DNA from: Lachnospiraceae bacterium
Lineage (GTDB): Bacteria; Bacillota; Clostridia; Lachnospirales; Lachnospiraceae
Direction: 5' to 3'
Length of the DNA: 64,000 nucleotides
Assembly: GCA_910575445.1 (NCBI GenBank)
Contig: CAJTFW010000007.1
Span: 93,008 to 157,007, forward strand
Under the pieces are notes generated by a model. That model saw only the letters and a list, made by a program, of their open reading frames with translations. It did no database searches and was not told where the DNA came from. A program made the translations under genes and the position numbers. Shown here in pieces: positions 40,155 to 48,496 of the stretch (position 1 is the first letter of the stretch; each line of letters starts with the position of its first letter).

Positions 40155-41321
40155 CTATATCTTGGCTGCGCCATTTCCGGTCTCCACCACATAGAATTCT
40201 GCGACAAGTCCTGTCCGCTCCTTATAGTGCTCGCCTACGTGATTGATAAATTCATTAACTGCACTGTTTTTTACAATGCTAATCATACATCCGCCAAAAC
40301 CGGCTCCCATCATACGGGAGCCTAATACTCCTTCGATATCCCAGGATTCTTCTACCAGGATGTCCAGTTCTTCACACGAGACTTCATAATCTTCTTTGAG
40401 CGAGAGGTGAGAGGCATTCATCAGTTGTCCAAATTCCTCAATGTCGCCGCGCTCTAAGGCTTCTACTGCCTGAATGGTTCTCTGGTTCTCTGTCACGGCA
40501 TGGCGGGCTCTCTTAAGCCTTATAGGGCTTTCTATCATCTCCTGCACCTGCTCAAAGACCTCTGCGGTCAACTCTCCTAAGTCCCGTATTGCAACAACAC
40601 GCTGCAGCTCTTTTAATGCCTGCTCACACTGCGCTCTGCGCTCCTGGTAGCGTTCATCGACCGCCAAACGAGATTTTTGGCTGTTGGTAATGATGATTTT
40701 CTCATGAGGGAGCAGAAGTGGTGCATATATATAAGAAAGGTCACTGGTATCTAAGAAAATCGCATGATTTTTTTTCCCCATTGCAATCGTAAAAGGGTCC
40801 ATAATCCCACTGCCAGCACCGATATATTCATTCTCGGCAAGCTGTGTAAAGAGGGCAATATCTACCATATTGATATCTTTAAGTTCCATCAGCTCTTTCA
40901 GAATCAACCCGGTCACTACACCAAGCGAAGCAGACGAGCCGATGCCAAGTCCTTTGGGAATCTCCCCATAGTAGAGAATCTCAACGCCATATGGAATCTG
41001 GCATCCCTTGCTGATAAAGGTCTGAAGTACCCCTTTGGGATAGTTACCCCATCCATCTTTCTTCCGATAGACAAGGTCTCTAAGGGACGCTTGAATCATT
41101 CCATTCTCAGGATAATTCAGAGAATAGAGGCGCACACTATCATCCGTTCGCCTCCTGGCCACGGCATAAGTACCAATCGTAATCGCACATGGAAATACAT
41201 GACCGCCGTTATAATCGGTATGCTCTCCGATAAGATTTACTCTACCCGGAGCAAAGTAGACATCTACGGCGTCCCCGTCTCCGTATATTTCTAAAAATTT
41301 GTCCACTAACTGCTGTTTCAT
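40155..41321 (-). CDS. galK: Galactokinase
   Basis: This 388-residue GHMP kinase has the galactokinase signature PGRVNLIGEHTDYNGGHVF, the ATP motif KGLGIGSSASLGVVTGL, DPFTIAMGKKNHAIFLDT and the C-terminal GSRMMGAGFGGCMISIV. It phosphorylates galactose at C1 for the Leloir pathway. The start ATG at 41321 has AAGGGAGAGAG upstream; the open frame continues but includes the promoter. galT and galE are not next to it. Confidence 0.95.
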   Translation of the reverse strand: MKQQLVDKFLEIYGDGDAVDVYFAPGRVNLIGEHTDYNGGHVFPCAITIGTYAVARRRTDDSVRLYSLNYPENGMIQASLRDLVYRKKDGWGNYPKGVLQTFISKGCQIPYGVEILYYGEIPKGLGIGSSASLGVVTGLILKELMELKDINMVDIALFTQLAENEYIGAGSGIMDPFTIAMGKKNHAIFLDTSDLSYIYAPLLLPHEKIIITNSQKSRLAVDERYQERRAQCEQALKELQRVVAIRDLGELTAEVFEQVQEMIESPIRLKRARHAVTENQRTIQAVEALERGDIEEFGQLMNASHLSLKEDYEVSCEELDILVEESWDIEGVLGSRMMGAGFGGCMISIVKNSAVNEFINHVGEHYKERTGLVAEFYVVETGNGAAKI

Positions 41322-41367
41322 AACTCTCTCCCTTATCCATTTCTGAACGTCATTATAGTTTTGGAAT

Positions 41368-41396
41368 ATCATAGCATATTTTGTCGTTTTTGTTAA
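41368..41396 (-). promoter_or_regulatory. Promoter of galK
   Basis: Minus strand TTAACA (41396-41391) and TATGAT (41373-41368), 17-base spacer. Confidence 0.65.
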
Positions 41397-41425
41397 TACA
41401 TTGTTTTGTACATTGCTTTTGCACA

Positions 41426-41454
41426 TTGACTTTTTTTGGTATCGTGATTAAAAT
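41426..41454 (+). promoter_or_regulatory. Promoter of uppP
   Basis: TTGACT (41426-41431) and TAAAAT (41449-41454), 17-base spacer, divergent from the galK promoter. Confidence 0.7.
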
Positions 41455-41487
41455 AAGACATAATCTTTTTAAAAAGGAGTATTTACC

Positions 41488-42306
41488 ATGTTGGAATTTT
41501 TAAAAGTTATTTTTCTAGGAATTGTAGAAGGCATCACGGAATGGCTTCCTATCTCCAGCACTGGACATATGATACTGGTGGAAGAATTTATGGAGCTTCA
41601 GGTATCGCCGGAATTTATGGAGATGTTTCGGGTTGTGATACAGCTTGGGGCTATCTTAGCCGTTGTGCTTTTGTATTTTCCAAAACTCTGGCCATTTTGC
41701 TCTCCCAAAAATGGATGGATTCGCAAAGATACCTGGTCGCTATGGTTCAAGGTATTAGTAGCGGTGCTCCCGGCGGCTGTGATTGGTATTCCCTTTGATG
41801 ATACGCTTGATGCGATGTTCTACAACTATCAGACGGTTGCGGTCACATTGATTGTCTATGGTATTCTTTTTATTGTGGTAGAGAACTACAATAAGAAAAG
41901 AAACCCCAGGGTAACTTCTCTTAGTGAGATTACGTATTCGCTTGCGATTGGAATTGGTATCTTTCAGGTGCTCTCTCTGATACCAGGCACCTCCCGCTCT
42001 GGCTCTACTATCTTAGGCGCTATCTTATTAGGAGCTTCTAGAGGGATTGCTGCGGAGTTTAGTTTCTTCCTTGGGATTCCGGTTATGTTTGGCGCAAGCC
42101 TTTTAAAACTTGTCAAATTTGGTTTTGCCTTCTCATCAGCGGAGCTTCTTCTTTTACTTGTCGGTATGGTGACTGCATTCTTTGTCTCGATTTTAGCGAT
42201 TAAGTTTTTGATGGGTTATATTAAGAAAAATGATTTTAAACCATTTGGATATTACCGGATTATCCTGGGCGTGCTTGTGTTATTTTACTTTATAGTTATG
42301 AAATAA
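41488..42306 (+). CDS. uppP: Undecaprenyl-diphosphate phosphatase
   Basis: This 272-residue membrane protein has the two BacA/UppP active-site motifs: [20 protein letters not shown] near the N-terminus and [18 protein letters not shown] in the middle, with about seven or eight helices. It removes a phosphate from undecaprenyl diphosphate to recycle the lipid carrier for peptidoglycan and gives bacitracin tolerance. AAAAGGAG precedes the ATG. The DUF815 gene follows after 36 bases, possibly on the same transcript. Confidence 0.95.
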   Translation: MLEFLKVIFLGIVEGITEWLPISSTGHMILVEEFMELQVSPEFMEMFRVVIQLGAILAVVLLYFPKLWPFCSPKNGWIRKDTWSLWFKVLVAVLPAAVIGIPFDDTLDAMFYNYQTVAVTLIVYGILFIVVENYNKKRNPRVTSLSEITYSLAIGIGIFQVLSLIPGTSRSGSTILGAILLGASRGIAAEFSFFLGIPVMFGASLLKLVKFGFAFSSAELLLLLVGMVTAFFVSILAIKFLMGYIKKNDFKPFGYYRIILGVLVLFYFIVMK

Positions 42307-42342
42307 CAGAGCAGACGTTCAAAAGAAAAGGAGCCGAACACG

Positions 42343-43656
42343 ATGTACAAAGAAATTGCAAGACTGATTTTATACAGGGATTTAGGAAAAGACAACATTC
42401 TTTTAAAGCTCTCTGGTATCTTTCAAGATTATGAGCAGCAAAAGGGGACACCGGCAGAGCTGATTACCAGAATCTATGAGCAGATGAAGGCACTGCTTGA
42501 TTTGGCAACTTGTTACGGATTTGACAAAAATCTCTGGCATAATTATCTGACCTTTCTGCTATTGACCAATGAAAATTCTTTTAGTATGACAAGTGAGAAA
42601 GTCGGGGCCAATGATGGCAGCGTCAATCATTTTGCCAAAGGCGATTTTGCTATCTTTTTAAAATTGTTTCACTTTGACTTTTCTCCAATAGAAAAGGACC
42701 TTGGCATTGACTGCTTCTCGACCATCTGCAATTATCATGCTATCCAGAAAAAGGAGCGGATGTACAATAAAAATGTCAGTGAAAAGGTACAGTTGGTCAG
42801 CGAGCAGCTTGAAAAAGCAGAAGATGCAGAAGCGTTCTTTCGGATTATCACGGATTTCTATGCCGCTTATGGTGTTGGGATGTTTGGTCTTAATCGCGCC
42901 TTTCGTATCCGGCATTTAGAAGATGGCGTGGAATTTCTGCCGATTAACAATACCGAGCGGGTGATGCTTTGCGACCTTATCGGCTATGAGATTCAGAAGA
43001 AAAAGCTGATTGACAATACCGAAGCTTTTATCAAAGGACTGCCTTGTAACAATGTGCTGCTCTGCGGAGATGCCGGCACCGGCAAATCGACCAGCATCAA
43101 AGCACTGCTTAATGAATACTATGACCAGGGGCTTCGGATGATTGAGATTTATAAACACCAGTTTAAAGACCTGTCTAATATTATCGCTCAGGTCAAAAAT
43201 CGAAATTATCGCTTTATTATCTATATGGATGATTTATCATTTGAAGAATTTGAGATAGAATATAAATACTTAAAGGCAGTGATTGAAGGCGGGATGGAGA
43301 CCAAGCCTGACAATGTACTTATCTATGCGACTTCTAACCGTCGTCATCTTATCAAAGAGACCTGGAATGACCGGGATGACTTAGAGATGGACAATGGCCT
43401 GCATCGCTCGGATACGATGCAGGAAAAGCTTTCCCTAGTAGCGCGTTTTGGTGTCACTATCTACTATGGAAAGCCTTCCAAAAAAGAATTCAATACAATT
43501 GTTACAGAGCTTCGCAAGCGCTATCCGTCGATTACCTGTTCCGACGAAGAACTGTGTGCGGAAGCCAACAAATGGGAACTAAGCCACGGCGGCATCTCTG
43601 GCCGGACGGCGCAGCAATTTATTAACTATATGGCTGGACAGGAACAGATCCAATAA
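42343..43656 (+). CDS. DUF815 AAA+ family ATPase
   Basis: This 437-residue cytoplasmic protein belongs to the DUF815 AAA+ group. The Walker A is GDAGTGKST (NVLLCGDAGTGKSTSIKAL), Walker B is FIIYMDDLSFEEFE, sensor I region LIYATSNRRHL, and the C-terminal helical region ends GGISGRTAQQFINY. The N-terminal ~200 residues are helical and unassigned. Function unknown. AAAAGGAGCC precedes the ATG. Confidence 0.85.
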   Translation: MYKEIARLILYRDLGKDNILLKLSGIFQDYEQQKGTPAELITRIYEQMKALLDLATCYGFDKNLWHNYLTFLLLTNENSFSMTSEKVGANDGSVNHFAKGDFAIFLKLFHFDFSPIEKDLGIDCFSTICNYHAIQKKERMYNKNVSEKVQLVSEQLEKAEDAEAFFRIITDFYAAYGVGMFGLNRAFRIRHLEDGVEFLPINNTERVMLCDLIGYEIQKKKLIDNTEAFIKGLPCNNVLLCGDAGTGKSTSIKALLNEYYDQGLRMIEIYKHQFKDLSNIIAQVKNRNYRFIIYMDDLSFEEFEIEYKYLKAVIEGGMETKPDNVLIYATSNRRHLIKETWNDRDDLEMDNGLHRSDTMQEKLSLVARFGVTIYYGKPSKKEFNTIVTELRKRYPSITCSDEELCAEANKWELSHGGISGRTAQQFINYMAGQEQIQ

Positions 43657-43667
43657 GCCAATACTAT

Positions 43668-44330
43668 CTAGGAAGACAGAGTGGTAACTAAGGATTGATA
43701 CCGCTCTGTTTTTTCTCTGATATCTTTCTCTGTCACACCATAGTAGAGAGAGATATCTCTTACTATCAGCTTTAATGCCTTCATCGCCTTTTTAGAGCCG
43801 CTATAAGAGCATGCAAGAATCCCTCTTGTCTTCTCAATCGTAACAAAAAGCTCTCCTCTTTCTCTCAGATGTATCTGATAGAGCCAAATATCCATCGGAA
43901 ACATATCATCAGGAAGTGCCTTTATCAACTCGCTTCTCTTCTCCATCTGTGCCCAGAATTCCCTTAGAGATGCTTCATCCATCGCCTTTGGCTTCTGAAG
44001 CTTTCCTGCTTCGCCTAAAAGCTCTGGCTTCTCTCTTAGTATCATACTTTCTCTTAGGCTATGATACTCCTGTTGATACTTTCTGTTCTTCTTTGGCACT
44101 TCTCTTGCTGCATATCTTTTTATCATATACTGGCATGTCTCCTCTAACGTATGCGAACTAGCGGTGATGGAGCGCTTGACTCTGGCCTTTTTTCTTTTGT
44201 ATAGATATTGCTCTACTCTCTGCTTTAGACTAGGCTTGGCACCGCTTTTTCTGCCAACTAAAAAGACACTCGTCGGCCCATCCGCGCCGCCAATGATAGA
44301 CACAGCTTGGACTCTTTTTGCTTTTTTCAT
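43668..44330 (-). CDS. Unknown basic protein with an IGGADGPT motif
   Basis: This 220-residue lysine/arginine-rich protein begins VQAVSIIGGADGPTSVFLVG. The motif IIGGADGPTSIF is a hallmark of the beta subunit of Na+-translocating decarboxylases, where it lies in a membrane region, but this protein is otherwise soluble and unrelated in length and composition. The rest is helical and charged, with LYQIHLRERGELFVTIEKTR and an ending DIREKTERYQSLVTTL. Its ATG directly follows the stop of the aminotransferase gene (TAAATG), so it is in that operon. No function is proposed. Confidence 0.6.
   Translation of the reverse strand: MKKAKRVQAVSIIGGADGPTSVFLVGRKSGAKPSLKQRVEQYLYKRKKARVKRSITASSHTLEETCQYMIKRYAAREVPKKNRKYQQEYHSLRESMILREKPELLGEAGKLQKPKAMDEASLREFWAQMEKRSELIKALPDDMFPMDIWLYQIHLRERGELFVTIEKTRGILACSYSGSKKAMKALKLIVRDISLYYGVTEKDIREKTERYQSLVTTLSS
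43676..43715 (+). terminator. Terminator after the DUF815 gene
   Basis: ACAGAGTGGTA pairs with TACCGCTCTGT around a 12-base loop, followed by TTTTTT. It overlaps the 3' end of the convergent gene. Confidence 0.8.
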
Positions 44331-45617
44331 TTATCCTTTTGCCTCTAATAGTTTCTCCACGCTAACTAATTTTACACACAAAACAAAGAGTTCTGCGGTT
44401 ATCTTTAGTTCTTCTAAGGTTGGATAAGATGGTGCAATACGGATATTGCTGTCATGTGGGTCTTGTTTATATGGGTAGGTTGCTCCTGCTCCGGTTAGGG
44501 TTACTCCTGCTTCTTTACATTTGTCCACAATCGCCTTTGCGCATCCATCCATTGAGTCAAAGGAGATAAAGTATCCGCCAAGCGGCTTTGTCCATGTTCC
44601 AATGCCAAGTCCGCCAAGTTCTCTCTCTAAAGTCTCTAAAACCAGTTCAAATTTTGGACGCATAATTGCTGCATGTTTTCTCATATGCTCCTTGACACCG
44701 TCTAAATCCTTAAAATACAGCACATGGCGCAGCTGGTTAATCTTATCGTGGCTGATAATCTGTATGGTCATAGACTTCTTCACCCAATCCAAATTGCCAA
44801 AGGAAGCCGCAATACAACTGATGCCAGCGCCAGCAAAGCTAATCTTTGAGGTGGAAGCAAAGATTAAGACCATATCTTCCTTACCATTTGCTCGGCACAT
44901 AGACAAAAGTTCAGGAAGTGTATCTTGTTTCTCTTCATAGAGATGATGCACACAGTATGCATTATCCCAATAGATACGAAAATCCTCTGCTGCCGGACTT
45001 AAATCTGCCATTCTCTTGCAGACTTCCTCAGAATATGTGATGCCAAGCGGATTGGTATACATTGGTACACACCAGATTCCTTTCACTGATGGGTCCTTTA
45101 CATACGCTTCCACCATATCCATATCCGGCCCATTTTCATCCATGGGAATTGTAATCATCTCAATCCCAAAATGCTCTGTAATCGCAAAATGCCGGTCATA
45201 CCCTGGCGCCGGACACAAGAATTTTACCTTGTCAAGTTTACACCAGGGCGTACTTCCCATCACTCCATGTGTCATTGAACGGGAAACCGTATCATACATC
45301 ACATTCAGACTTGCCGTACCAAAGACAATCACATGTTCCTTGTCCACGCCAAGCATATCGCCAAGCAGTCTGCGGGCACCCACAATTCCTTCTAGGTTTC
45401 CATAATTTCTTACATCCACACCCTGCTCATCTCTCATATCAAAATGGCTGTTAAAAATATCCATCATCGGCATTGTCATATCCAGTTGTTCTGCTGCCGG
45501 CTTTCCTCTGGACATATCCAGTTTTAACCCTTTGCCCTTCGCATCCTCATATTGCAGCTTTAGTTCTTTTAAAAGTGCCTCAAGTTCTTCTCTGCTACAT
45601 TCGCTATATGCCTTCAT
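44331..45617 (-). CDS. Aminotransferase class I/II (aspartate aminotransferase, subgroup Ic-like)
   Basis: This 428-residue PLP enzyme shows MSRGKPAAEQLDM, VRNYGNLEGIVGARRLLGDM, CPAPGYDRHFAITEHFGI, VPMYTNPLGITYSEE, YWDNAYCVHHL and the PLP lysine in FASTSKISFAGAGIS. The style matches a less common group of aminotransferases similar to the Ic aspartate aminotransferases rather than AspC. It should use glutamate or aspartate as amino donor or acceptor. The gene ends exactly where the next gene starts. Confidence 0.88.
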   Translation of the reverse strand: MKAYSECSREELEALLKELKLQYEDAKGKGLKLDMSRGKPAAEQLDMTMPMMDIFNSHFDMRDEQGVDVRNYGNLEGIVGARRLLGDMLGVDKEHVIVFGTASLNVMYDTVSRSMTHGVMGSTPWCKLDKVKFLCPAPGYDRHFAITEHFGIEMITIPMDENGPDMDMVEAYVKDPSVKGIWCVPMYTNPLGITYSEEVCKRMADLSPAAEDFRIYWDNAYCVHHLYEEKQDTLPELLSMCRANGKEDMVLIFASTSKISFAGAGISCIAASFGNLDWVKKSMTIQIISHDKINQLRHVLYFKDLDGVKEHMRKHAAIMRPKFELVLETLERELGGLGIGTWTKPLGGYFISFDSMDGCAKAIVDKCKEAGVTLTGAGATYPYKQDPHDSNIRIAPSYPTLEELKITAELFVLCVKLVSVEKLLEAKG

Positions 45618-45661
45618 ATCGTCTTATCTCCTTTTCTTTCTATCTATAGTAAAAATAAAGA

Positions 45662-45684
45662 GACTGTATTTTTCATACAGCCCC
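45662..45684 (-). terminator. Terminator after the HD hydrolase gene
   Basis: Minus strand GCTGTAT/ATACAGT stem with a short A-rich loop followed by CTCTTTATTTTT, directly after the stop at 45688. Confidence 0.6.
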
Positions 45685-45687
45685 CCT

Positions 45688-46323
45688 TTACAATCCATCC
45701 TGATTCTCAAATACCTTCTTAATCAGCCGGTCATACTCCTGCCATGCCGGAAACGCTTCTAACTCTCTTAAAGCTTCCGCTATCTGTCGATACATCCAGC
45801 CATGCAATGACTTGTCCTTCTGATTAAATCGCTCCCATAGCTTCTCTCCTATGGAACGCTCGTCCCTCTCTACCGAACGTAAGTTCGACAACTTATCTGC
45901 AAGCGCCAATATCTTAGCATTTCGGTCCGCCTCATTCGTCAAGAATGTAATTGTCTCCTGTTTCCGAAGCTTCCAGGTACTCTCTGGCGGAAGTTCTTTC
46001 CTCTTATTCTCCGACTCCTGGCTCACATAATGCGCCACTCGTTCTCCAAAGTACCTTCGGAGGTCCTCAACTGTCGCCGCTGTGTCCTCCACCACATCGT
46101 GGAGCACCGCAGCCGCAACCAGTTCCTCATCATCTGTCATCTCCGCCACAATCGCGGCAGCTTCCATAGGGTGTACCAGATATGGTATCCGACCGCCCTT
46201 GCGCTTTGCTTTGGAATGTGCCACCGTCGCAAAAACAGCAGCTCTCTCAAAAAGTGGCAGACTACTCCCCGTCAGCACCCGTTCCATCTCCACCGACATC
46301 TCAATTGTCATTTTACTAAACAC
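45688..46323 (-). CDS. HD-domain hydrolase (MESH1/SpoT-like)
   Basis: This protein of about 211 residues has the HD motifs YLVHPMEAAAIVAEM, AAVLHDVVEDT and ILALADKLSNLRSVERD, in the order seen in the hydrolase domain of RelA/SpoT proteins and in MESH1-type small alarmone hydrolases. It lacks a synthetase domain. A (p)ppGpp hydrolase role is possible; related HD hydrolases have other nucleotide substrates. The start may be GTG at 46323 (AAGGG six bases upstream) or the ATG at 46311. Confidence 0.8.
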   Translation of the reverse strand: MFSKMTIEMSVEMERVLTGSSLPLFERAAVFATVAHSKAKRKGGRIPYLVHPMEAAAIVAEMTDDEELVAAAVLHDVVEDTAATVEDLRRYFGERVAHYVSQESENKRKELPPESTWKLRKQETITFLTNEADRNAKILALADKLSNLRSVERDERSIGEKLWERFNQKDKSLHGWMYRQIAEALRELEAFPAWQEYDRLIKKVFENQDGL

Positions 46324-46424
46324 CCATTAACCCTTAAAAACCCCAATTACCGTACAGAGTATAACACAAATGCCCCCAAATGGCAACTATGTCTCTCTAT
46401 ATTTTTTACACAATCCCCTTTCAT

Positions 46425-47840
46425 CTAAACCATCTTTTTCTTCCTATCCAGATACTCCTTTGTCATCTTCACAACCTCCCCACTAAGCAGTGACACTGCA
46501 ATCAAGTTTGGCACCGACATAAATCCATTGAGTGTATCCGCAATATCCCACACCAGCGACAGTGACCCTGTACATCCAAAAAATATTACAATCACAAACA
46601 CTATCTTATACGGCAATATCCCCTGAATTCCAAACAGATATTCCACCGCCCGCTCTCCATAATAAGACCATCCAAGTATTGTGGAAAATGCAAACATCAT
46701 AATCGCAATCGCCACAAAGCGGTCCCCGTATGGTATCACTGTTGCAAATGCATTGGCTGTCAGCGTTGTCCCGGAGACCACTGCATTCTCTCCACCCTCT
46801 GCAATCGCTGTCAGATACCCTTCCATATTGTAGACACCTGATGTCAGAATCGTCAGACAAGTAATTGTACAGACCACAATCGTATCTGCAAATACCTCAA
46901 AGACACCCCACATTCCCTGAATCACCGGCTCTTCCACATCTGATGCCGAGTGCACCATAACCGAAGAGCCAAGTCCAGCTTCATTTGAGAATACACCTCG
47001 TGAGATACCACGTTTCATCGCTGTTGCAATTCCATATCCAAGCACACCACCACCAGCTGCTTTAAAATTAAATGCCTCTGTAAAAATCATCGCAAATGCA
47101 CCAGGCACTTTATCCGCATGCATTAGTATTACAACCAATCCACCCAAGATATAAAAGACTGCCATAAAAGGTACAATCTTCTCCGTTACCGAAGCAATTC
47201 TCTTAATTCCACCTACAATTACAAGCGCCACAAAGAACATCACCACAACTGCTGTTATATAAGTTGGCACTCCAAAAGAATCCGAAAGACCGCTTGCAAT
47301 CGAATTGGCCTGTGTCATATTGCCAATACCAAATGATGCCAAAAAGCAGAAGACAGAGAAGATAACTGCTAACCATTTGCAGTGCAGTCCTCTCTCTATG
47401 TATATCATCGCTCCGCCAACCCAGTCCCCGCGCTCATTGCGGTAGCGATATTTGATACCAAGCGTATTTTCTGCATAGTTTGTCATCATCCCAAGAAATG
47501 CCGACAGCCACATCCAGAACACTGCTCCCGGACCTCCAAGCGCAATCGCTGTCGCCACGCCCGCGATATTACCTGTTCCAATCGTCGCTGCCAGCGCTGT
47601 GCACAGAGACTGAAACTGTGAGATAGAGTGCTTGTCATCGGTCTTTAACACCTTCCGGTCCCGAAATACATTTAAAAAGGTCACATCAATCCAGTTCTTA
47701 AACTGTGTAATCTGGAAGAATCCCGTTCGAATTGTAAACATCGCTCCCACTAGCAGGAAGAAAATCAGCATATAAGGTCCCCATATAAACCCGTTTAATA
47801 CGTCATTTACTTCCTCAATTGTCTTGATTACCTGCTCCAT
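46425..47840 (-). CDS. Sodium:alanine/glycine symporter (AGCS family)
   Basis: This 471-residue carrier has about 10-11 membrane helices and the AGCS signatures FRDRKVLKTDDKHSISQFQS, TALAATIGTGNIAGVATAI, GGPGAVFWMWLSAFLGMMTN and RGVFSNEAGLGSSVMVHS. It imports alanine or glycine with Na+. An Lrp/AsnC-type regulator is encoded directly upstream on the same strand with a 38-base gap, which fits control by amino acid level. Confidence 0.92.
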   Translation of the reverse strand: MEQVIKTIEEVNDVLNGFIWGPYMLIFFLLVGAMFTIRTGFFQITQFKNWIDVTFLNVFRDRKVLKTDDKHSISQFQSLCTALAATIGTGNIAGVATAIALGGPGAVFWMWLSAFLGMMTNYAENTLGIKYRYRNERGDWVGGAMIYIERGLHCKWLAVIFSVFCFLASFGIGNMTQANSIASGLSDSFGVPTYITAVVVMFFVALVIVGGIKRIASVTEKIVPFMAVFYILGGLVVILMHADKVPGAFAMIFTEAFNFKAAGGGVLGYGIATAMKRGISRGVFSNEAGLGSSVMVHSASDVEEPVIQGMWGVFEVFADTIVVCTITCLTILTSGVYNMEGYLTAIAEGGENAVVSGTTLTANAFATVIPYGDRFVAIAIMMFAFSTILGWSYYGERAVEYLFGIQGILPYKIVFVIVIFFGCTGSLSLVWDIADTLNGFMSVPNLIAVSLLSGEVVKMTKEYLDRKKKMV

Positions 47841-47878
47841 ACACTTTTCCCTCCATTGTATCTTTCTTTCCTTTATTC

Positions 47879-48328
47879 TTATGCCTCAGATAAGGCAGTA
47901 AGTCCACTTTTTATCTCCTTTAACACAAAATATGTCTTGGTGCCAGAGACACCTGGAACACTTTTAATTACCCGGTGAAGTTGCTCTAACGTCTCCGAGG
48001 AACGTGTCTGAATCTTCAGCATAAAGTCATAATCCCCGGTCAGATAGTCGCAAGCCACCACATCCGGGTGGGTATTCATCACTTTTGTAAACTCGTCGTA
48101 ATATTGAGGATGTTCCAAAGAAACCTCCATCAATGCAACAACCTCATTGCCAATCTTATGCTGGTCTGCCACAATCGTATAGCGCCGGATAATCCCATTT
48201 CGCTCCAGTTTACGAATCCTCTCAATCACCGCTGCCACGGACAAATGTACCGTCCGGCTGATTTTTGTTGCCGACTGCCTAGAATCTTCACTTAAACATC
48301 TTAAAATACTGCGGTCCATGCTATCCAT
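47879..48328 (-). CDS. Lrp/AsnC-family regulator
   Basis: This 149-residue protein starts with an AsnC-type helix-turn-helix (LRCLSEDSRQSATKISRTVH, VIERIRKLERNGIIRRY) and ends with the RAM ligand-binding domain (MEVSLEHPQYYDEF, DYLTGDYDFMLKI, GVSGTKTYFVLKEIKS). It should bind an amino acid and control the AGCS carrier gene that follows. The second residue pair and length are typical. Confidence 0.92.
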   Translation of the reverse strand: MDSMDRSILRCLSEDSRQSATKISRTVHLSVAAVIERIRKLERNGIIRRYTIVADQHKIGNEVVALMEVSLEHPQYYDEFTKVMNTHPDVVACDYLTGDYDFMLKIQTRSSETLEQLHRVIKSVPGVSGTKTYFVLKEIKSGLTALSEA

Positions 48329-48357
48329 ATCGTTACTCCTTTTCCAAGAAACTCAAA

Positions 48358-48394
48358 AAGGGCATGGAAAACCAATTCTTTTCCATGCCCTTTC
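48358..48394 (-). terminator. Terminator of glmS
   Basis: Minus strand GGGCATGGAAAA pairs with TTTTCCATGCCC around GAATTGG and is followed by TTTTTGAG. Confidence 0.9.
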
Positions 48395-48496
48395 ATGTAC
48401 ATTTTTCAATTTTTTCTCATTATACAATAAATTTTTCAGTTCGGCAACTTATTTTTTCAAAAAGCATGGAAAACTTTCGCTTTGATATGGAGACCA

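Noticed and set aside
40141..40165. Hairpin CCAAGAT/ATCTTGG between the histidine kinase and galK
   Set aside because: No U-run on either side, so it was not called a terminator.
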